64,000 bases of DNA. Source: Lingula anatina (taxonomy: Eukaryota; Brachiopoda; Lingulata; Lingulida; Lingulidae). A program made the translations under genes and the position numbers. Below, in pieces: positions 48,901 through 57,900 of the stretch (within the stretch, counting starts at the first letter, position 1; each line of letters begins with the position of its first letter). The notes beneath the pieces were generated by a model, which was given only the letters and a program-made list of their open reading frames with translations, did no database searches and was not told where the DNA came from. Location of the stretch: the NCBI RefSeq assembly GCF_001039355.2, contig NW_019775490.1, positions 248,001-312,000 on the forward strand, read 5' to 3'.

Positions 48901-51397
48901 AAATAGATTGGCTTTTGTACTTATTATCTTACAGTTCATCTTCTATGAGTACACTTAAGAAAATAGAAGACTTATTGAGTAAACTACAATTTACAGCAGG
49001 TTATGGCGGTAAAAGCAGAACATCAAAGAGTGCAAAGTGTTCAGTAGGTGGGACAAGGTGTTTAATTTGATACACTTCCCAAATAGCATCCTGTTAATTG
49101 CATATAGCTTCTAAATCCCTTTTATTTCCTATTCCCATTACATGCAATGATCTAGAATTAAAGTTGATATTGATATATCTGGGCTCACCTTTGATAACAC
49201 TCGATGCTCTGATTAACAGGGGAAGCTGGACGGACTAGAAGACGTTTGTAGAATAATTAAAGTTTTAAACTGCAATAAAAGTTCTCCACTTGAAAAAACT
49301 TGATGAGAATGGCTTTCAGTGGGATGTCAAAAACAGAATAGGAAGATTAAAGAGCAGTGAAGACCCCCCTAAAATATTACCCAAAAAGGATAGTCTTTTA
49401 CTTTTTATTGAAACCCAGACGACAGGCATTGTGATACAATGAATCCAGTAACTTGACCAGTGTTGCTGTTCACTGGATGTTGGTGTTGGGGATGTTTTTC
49501 AGACATGGGCCAGCTTGTGTGGTATCAATGCCACATTTTGTGGCTGTAATGTTATACCAGCAACACAAGCACCTTTACTTGAATTGAGAAGAGGACTTAC
49601 TGTTCCTTTCAGATAATCATAACATCCCACGTTAACTTTGTGCAAGCTTCATTAGTGATACTACAAAGACAGCTCTTTTTTACCAGCACACTTTGGTCAT
49701 TGTTTTTCAAAAGACCACTGTAGTATATTGGCCCTTCAGTGTTCATACACTGTTTCTATTTGCTAATACAGAAAGTTAAGCTTTGTCTAATGTGTTATTT
49801 TTACGCAACAGAATCCGGGGGTATAAAAAAATAAGCACGGATTGACTTTTAGCAGGGTTAACATCGTAGGAAAGGGCTTTCTGAAGCTAGGTGGCCCGTA
49901 AGACATCTTGAACACACACGGACTCTGGAAGGGAGAATTACAATTTCATGGCATGCTGCTTTCTTTTCAGCAGCCTTATGTCGAATTCCATGTCATTAGG
50001 AAAAGGATGGCTAGAATTGAAGCAAAATAATTTTGTAAGAAAATGGAGAAAAATCTCAGTATAATCAGAAGTGATATACTCATACAGTTAGACTCCCTTT
50101 CATGTCATTGTGTAAAACTATTAGAATAATAAACAGGGATGTTATGAAACCAAGTACATAAATTGCCGCTTTGAAGTATGACAAATTGACTGTAAGTTGG
50201 AATTGAAAACTTCAACAGTAGCCGGACTGACTTCACATTAGATTGTCTTGATAAAGTATAACTGTTTATTTGTTTGGATGTTGAAATCCACTAGCTTGAT
50301 TCAAAATAATTGATTGGTCAAGAGTAATTGATTTCACAGAGCTGGACAGTTGATAGATTCCAGAAAAAAGAGTTGAGAAGTGGTGTTAACTTTTAGCTTG
50401 GGGTCAGGATTGTGGCTGCATTGCTGACCATAACCAGTGTTTATGAGTGTACTATTAAAGTGACCCGTCCAGTGACCCGGTCTAATGTACTAAAGAAGCC
50501 AAATGATCTGGCGAATGTCGCAGCAGGGCTGTAGGGCTGGGCATGTTGTGGAACCAAACAAAATCATTCATGTGGGTCTTTCTTGTAACTGGCCAAATGT
50601 TTGTCTTTTAATTCAGACTCTTCCCTCATTACTTCCTTACTTTTGCCTTCTGAATTTCTGTTCTCGGGTGGCAGGCTGGCACTGCTGGGAGATATTGCCC
50701 CTTAATTTCAAACATAAACGCTTCCAGAAAGAAGCGTTGTTCAAAAATATAAGGAAACAAAATACCAACGTTGTCATTGATTGCCTGTTGTGATTTTTGT
50801 TTTCAGGAATGTGAAGGTTTTGATTTTACACGTTTGTGCCATTTTTATTAAACCGTGTTTGTTTAGTAAGCGAGAGAAGTCCAATACTCCATAAATTTGA
50901 GCATTTACAGGCATGAAATTCAACTACATGTTCTCCCCTGTGACAATATAATTTCCATTCTTAATGTCAAAGGAGAATGATGCCAAATGATGATAAAGGG
51001 GATAGTCTCGGGCAAAGTTACCAGTCATTTTCTTTTCCTACTCCCAGGTGCTGAAAACTTATATAGAATTGTTAGCTTAATCCTTAGGCTAATTTTCAAT
51101 TGCTTTGTCTAGATCACGTTACTTCTGATAATTTGAACATTTGTTAGAAACTTGACGCAATAGCCTTAACAAAACACTAAGTGTTGCCGATCATGCCCCT
51201 ACATCAGATAAACACCTGTCTAATCAGAACAAATTGATTGAAGTTTCCTCATCTATGACAAGTATGATTTGTGCAGGGATGCACACTGGGTGGGAAAATA
51301 CCAACTTTGCAAACTGAACAGCAATGTTGTACCAGGGATGTTTTTGTTTGTTGCATATAAAAAAAAGGGTCCACACTTTGTGACACCCTGTACAGAA

Positions 51398-51461
<64 letters not shown>

Positions 51462-51843
51462 GTGCATAACATCTCTGTAGCTGTGAACAAAATAGAGGAA
51501 AAGAAGTTTTTGCCAATTTATTTAATGATGCTATAGCACGGATATTTTGTTAATACTACATATACACAGACACCAAGAACTGAAAATGAGACAGTGAGCT
51601 GAAAATGTGCTTTTTCTCTGTGTGTTATGAACAAGAGAGCTGAAACATTTTTTGCCACATTGATTTTTCCCCAATTTTTTCTTGGTATATTTTCTAAAAC
51701 ATAAGATTTAGGATGCACTTTTGATAAGGTTGCCAGTTAGACCTGTGTGTGTGTGTGTGAATTTTTTTGTGTGCAGCTTGTATAAAAATATATTATCTCA
51801 TTTTTTACAGTAACTTACACTTATGATTCAGAAAAAATGACAT

Positions 51844-51932
<89 letters not shown>

Positions 51933-52572
51933 TTTCATTGCTCCTAAGGTGTGATTTTTCCCATGCTGATATACAATTAATTTGGCCTGTAGGGTGTCTG
52001 TTATTGGTAATTTGTTTGGTAGTAAAAACTGACCAACATCAAAAGAAATCACTGTTAATCTAATCAAATTACCTGTGATGCTATTACATCATTATTCAAA
52101 CAAGATAGATTAAAGGCTATGTTGTTAGAGTGACCTAACTTGTGTTGAAAACTTTAATGTGAAAATGAAAAATTCAATGTTTGTGGGGCCCAACTCTGAA
52201 GGAGTCAATAAGTTAAAATGGTTGGTTTTTGTGTTACATTATAAGATCCATTGGATAACAGTCAGAGAGGTGACAAAGGTGCCATTTAACAGCAGACAAA
52301 ATGTCAACTACAGCTGTAACGATTGCAGGAAGGAGTTGACACCTCTGTATGATAAAGAGTTGAGAAACGCAGTCTATTGATTACACAAAGTTTAGATGAT
52401 TTCATTGATATTTTCAGTGTCCTGACTTATAAAGAGTCAGCTGTACTTCAGCTTTGAGATCACTGACCTGGTTACACTGCAGTACTTTGAAGTGAAAGTT
52501 GGTTTTGATTTTAAGAATGAAAAATTTTGTGTTACATCAGTCCAGAATAAAGCTGTAGCAGTTCACAAGTAA

Positions 52573-52607
<35 letters not shown>

Positions 52608-54909
52608 ATATATGAAGTATTAATAGTAAATTAATTAATGAAATAATAATGATGATTAAGTAACATACCTCATTTTTTTTTTGTAAAATTGGCCATATAT
52701 CCTCTTATCAGCCTTCATAATATTTATAATTAGACAAAGTGTTAAGTTGAGTAAATTTTGGAATTGGCCCTGCTTGCTACAGACAGACTTGGCAACGGAG
52801 TATTTCCCCCTCCTGTATCTATTGGTTCATTGATGTTCAGGTTGTTAGGTGTAGAGAGCTAAGCAAATAGCTGCAGAAAAACATTGGGGAAAAAAAAAAA
52901 ACAATTGGTGCTAGGGATGTGAACTCCTGGGGCCTGTTTCAGAGAAACAGAGAACAGAAAACTTTAGACTGAATGTAGTCTGTACTTTTAGACAAAAATT
53001 TCAGTCTCCTTTGACCCAAAATAAATTGGTATTTTCCTTGCTTAATTAAAATATTGGGTCATTTTCTGTAATAAATAAGAAATACTGTTTGAGATATATA
53101 ATTATTCTAGTAACTTTTGCATACTTTCGCAGATTTTTCCTGAACTGAAGTAACCTATAATTTTGGTTTTAAAGTTAGAGTATCACCAAATGTTTAGGTT
53201 GAAGTTCTTTTGTGAAACCCAGCCAGACCAAATAGCTCCCGAGTTGCTATTCACCTCTTTGACTCTGAAAAAAGTCACAAAATTTGAAATGAAGATATGG
53301 AGATGTAGGTTTTATAGGAGTACTTGACAAAGACTATGACAGTAAACTTGAGAGTTCATAATTTTTTACTCATTTTTTGTTGCAAGTGAACTGAAATTTT
53401 TGTCTCAAATCAATCTTAGATCAAAATTATGAAGCACTTCACTATGGTTTTGACAGTGGGCCAACAGAGGTTTATTTTTCCTCTGTTGAGTTATTAATTG
53501 TATTAATTTTCTTGTTTATTGTTATTGATAATTTTCAATAGGCAGTTTTGATGTGGAGACAGAACCGACAATACTGTCTGCTTAAGACCACAGCACTATG
53601 CACATATTTGATGTAAATCTGACTTCTCACACTGAGTGTACATAGTAGCACTTGTAGGACCTTTTATGCCCATTTTCTCCACTTTTATCCCCCCAACTGG
53701 TTTCTATGCTTGTTTAGATTCAATTTAAACATGCTTGTAGAATCAGATTTCACAATTAAACACTAAATCAAAACAAACCATCTTTTTCTCCAGACAATGC
53801 TACAGACCATTGTTGCACGATGAAATATATATTAAAGACGATATGTGACATATATTGATATCAGGGTTTAACACCCTTGGGGGACAACCTGCTGCATGGT
53901 TAACTAAAAGGAACTTTGATTGACATTACTGAATCGTGCCAATTTCTTCCTAACTCCAGTAGTTTTAACTTTGAGTGGGGCATGCAAGTTTGTCCCTTAA
54001 GGCTATCTGAGTTAATAAACTCAGTAGAAAAGAAGTTGGACGATAGGAATTTTTTTTGCTTTGCAATTGGAACCACTATCAGTTAATTTAAATGTGACCA
54101 CACACACTTACTTTGGGGGAACATCACACCCTTGAATTACTTGAAGTAAAATGATTCTAAATGTACTGGGCTCTATTTCTCTCTGCCCCTTTATGCAATA
54201 ATTACATGGTCTGGTACATTATAATGCCCGAGTCTGGACAGTGACTAGTGTGGCTCTTTTAGAGACTCATCCTAACGTGAATTGGACCAACCCCCAGGGA
54301 TTATGGCTACCTCTTATAATCTTTACATTAAATTGAGTGTTATATTAGCCTACACATGGAGTTATTACTTGTGCTGTGATTTATTGAAACCTTGTTAAAA
54401 TTTTTAATGGCCAGAATTAAGGAAAAAAGTTAAAATTTTCTTTCCATTTCCACCACACATTTTTCCAATTTGGTTACATGTAATAACTGTAACATGGCAC
54501 ATCCCACCAAAGTGATTTTCTTCTTATTCTTAGCAGAAAACATACAGCAGTACTTGCTAAGCATAAAAATTTGTTTGAAATGTTTACTGTCTTCAAACCT
54601 TCGCTTTGTCAGTTTGGTTGGAAAGCGGATTCATGACCTGACGGAGAACAAGTCGCATGAAATGTTTACTGTGGTTTTGTTACACCTTTAGGTGTGATGT
54701 TATCAGACAACACAGAAACCAGCCAACTTTATTTCATGTTATTCACCACCATTTCCTGTCTCTCCTGGATCATAACATTTTAGGTATAATTAGACAAGGT
54801 GTACAATTTCTTGATATCCAGAAGTTGTTATCTCCATTTTACTTATGTAGTCTTGAATTATAGCAGCCAAAACAGCAGCTGTTGCAACTGACAGTGCAGG
54901 GGTCTTGTG

Positions 54910-54969
<60 letters not shown>

Positions 54970-57900
54970 ATTCTTGTACTAAGCTTAGATTGCTAATATC
55001 AGATAGTCCTCTATCCAAAAATGATTTTGTGATTGGTCTAAGGATATATAAGATCGATTGGTCTACAGTAAATGCATTTGGTATATTTGAATGGGTTACT
55101 GTCACCACAGCAACTAAAATCTTTGGTCGAGATGATTTTTAAGGGGTCTTTCTAAAAGACAAAAAAGCAAGGTTAGCATTCTTTTAGGTTTATGATGAAA
55201 TGTAACTTTGTCAGATACATCTCCTACATGGAGCAGGCCAAGTGTTTAGCCCCGCAAAAAGGACTTTATACTTATTGTGAAACAATCAGAATGGAATGGG
55301 CAAGTGTGCGGGGAGAAAATTGATTTCTAAAAGACGGTAATGTGTATTCAAGTACAGAAAAAAATTGCTTAGATTTGTTTCATAATGCACTACTTATCAT
55401 TATGCCAACCTTCTACAGTTGCCTGTAGATGATTATTATATGTTAGCTTTGAAGACTGTTACAGATTTCATCTGAAGTGCCATTCAATGATATGTGCATG
55501 TTTGTGTTCATGCTCATTATCATGAGATGCAAGTTTACTTTGTACTAGCCTGGCTTTGAAGATTTAACCCTGCTTGAACCTTCGACTCTCTTAGAATATT
55601 TATAAAGACAGGTGTTGTTTGATGTAACTAGATATCATTTAATACTGACTGGGTAAAGATAATTTTTTGTTAACAAATGCTAGCACGTTTCACCTCTGAT
55701 AATATTTATGAGTCATGTCCACCTTTTTGCTTTCATTTGTTGAGGTTATTCAACTTGTTTTGTCAAACATCACATTAAAAAAGTGATTAAACGATGGCCC
55801 TTGCTTACATGAAGCAATGCACTTGCACATCAGCTATTTTAAAGGGATGATATGGTAACCATCCACATCAAATGCTCCACTTACAATGTCATTGCAATTC
55901 ATCAACAAAAAAAATAGAACAGTAGCACTAACATTATATTTTGGCAAATCTCCATGTATTTATCATTACAATTTTAAAAGGGGGGGGGGGGGCAGTGCAA
56001 GCATGGGAGCATACCTCATTTATGCTAACATGTATGTTTGAACATTTTTTTTTATCACAGCCGTCTTTTCTTTCCTCCACAACTTTTTTCACAACTGTGT
56101 GTGAAGCAAGCCAAGGCATGATGTCAGACTTGATTTGCTTGATTGGTCGTCTCTAACTGTGAACAGAATAAAAAAAATTTCTAATTGCCTAAACTGAGAC
56201 ATCTGTCTCCTTTATATTTGATGATGAGATTTACAGTTGTCCAATCTTTTAAAACCGTTTTATTGAGATGGAATAGGCTAAACTGAGGACAACATTAGAT
56301 GTATGTTACTAGAAAAGGAGAGTTTGGTTGTGTTTCCACTTTAGTTGTGTCAGTCTAACTCAGTAGAAATCATCTTGGCTACACATTAGTTTATGATAAG
56401 CCACAACTTCATGCATTGACAACTACTACATGTGAGGAAGTGGTAGGATTAGATTGGCTTCTTATGATAAACTAATCATAATGGTCATTATGGAAAAGAC
56501 TGCTGAGATGGTTGGTATCACGTTAAGACAACCCCACTCAACTGAAAACACATCTACATAGACTTTTCCCTACTAAGGTTTGGAAGTGGAATAATACAAA
56601 TAACAAAAATTTCTAAGCTCTGTCTATTTTCTACCTCAAAAATACCTAAGAAACACCTATTAAGACTTATTATTATTCACCCGGGATGAGCCAAGTAGTG
56701 GGTCCATGTATATTTTTTATTGTAACATTGAGTAAAATAATGAAAATACAACGGAAATCTGTTTTTGTGGAATGTTTTGTGCCAGCAATTCACCCATTAT
56801 GTGTTTAAAAAGCATTTAATACCAGAGGTGATGAAAAAGATTAAACTGTACACTATTGTTATTAGATCAGCGACCTTTTTTTACTGGAAAAGCATTTTCT
56901 TCTTAACATGTTATTAAATTTTAATGGCCAGACACATTGATTAAGGTTTTAGATTCAATCACATGGCGGACAATGCTGATAACAGCCATTAAGTGGCAAG
57001 TTGCTGCTGAAAGCTTTTAAAGAACGGATAAAAAAAGGCAACTTAACATTGCCCAGATTGGATAGGATCAGCAAGGGGGTCTTGGTGTGAAGTGAACTGA
57101 GACTTGGGGTCTCTGGTTTCCCCCTAGTGCTGATTTCTTTTATATTTCATCTCTTTTTTCTCCCCCCTTTTTAGGGGGAGGGTGATAAACCCAATGCATA
57201 TCATGTCTTTCTTTCATTGTATTTGCATCTATGTGACAGGATCTGTTTTATTTTTTATGTTTAAGTGAAAGCTTTATGGGATTAGCTAAGTGATGTGACA
57301 TTTTAATGCAAGATTGAATTCAAGGTTTTCGGCAGCTTGTAAGAGAAAATTTGTGAGATGATGATTTATTGGCCATGCTTATTTGGAAGTGTTAAATGAT
57401 CAACAGCATGCTTTGAATATGTGCTTAGTAATAAAATATCATTTTCCAAGTCAAATAAATTCAGTGATAATTTTCATAAGTCAAAAGATAGGCTTTACAA
57501 TTTTTTCAATAGTTGATAAATGTGTGTATATTCAAGTGCAACATCAGCAGTGAACACGTGGACTGTTCCAAAGTTAACTGTTGTTGCACTTTTGTGTCAC
57601 CAGTAATTTGTGTTGTATTTATAAACTTCTATCCTTGATGTCAACCTTTGTCTTTAAATATGATCCACAAAGGATGTGAGACATGTGTGCAGTTATGGGA
57701 GATAGAGATGTGAAATGGGCATTTTTACTGAAGTTGGCAAGGGAATACAAGGCCATTAAAATGTTAGTCAGAGACACCATGTCATGAACAGACCAGTATA
57801 ATTTGTTTTAATGACTTATAATTTACCATCTGAAATAGTTTTTCATTGTGGAATCCTGGGAGGATTTTGTTGGTATGTGTATGTGCTTGCATGCATGTGC

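Noticed and set aside
50503-50793. 96-codon plus-strand ORF in hyccin intron 9
   Set aside because: No recognisable domain, no splice-compatible context and composition like the flanking intron.
51249-51516. ORFs rich in Cys-Val and Ser-Leu
   Set aside because: They are translations of the CA/GA compound microsatellite.
54839-55142. Poly-Phe and poly-Lys frames
   Set aside because: They are translations of the 59-nt A homopolymer.
56320-56560. Possible palindromic element around ATTAGTTTATGATAAG
   Set aside because: Only the inner 16-17 bp pairs convincingly; outer arms are too weak to call an element.
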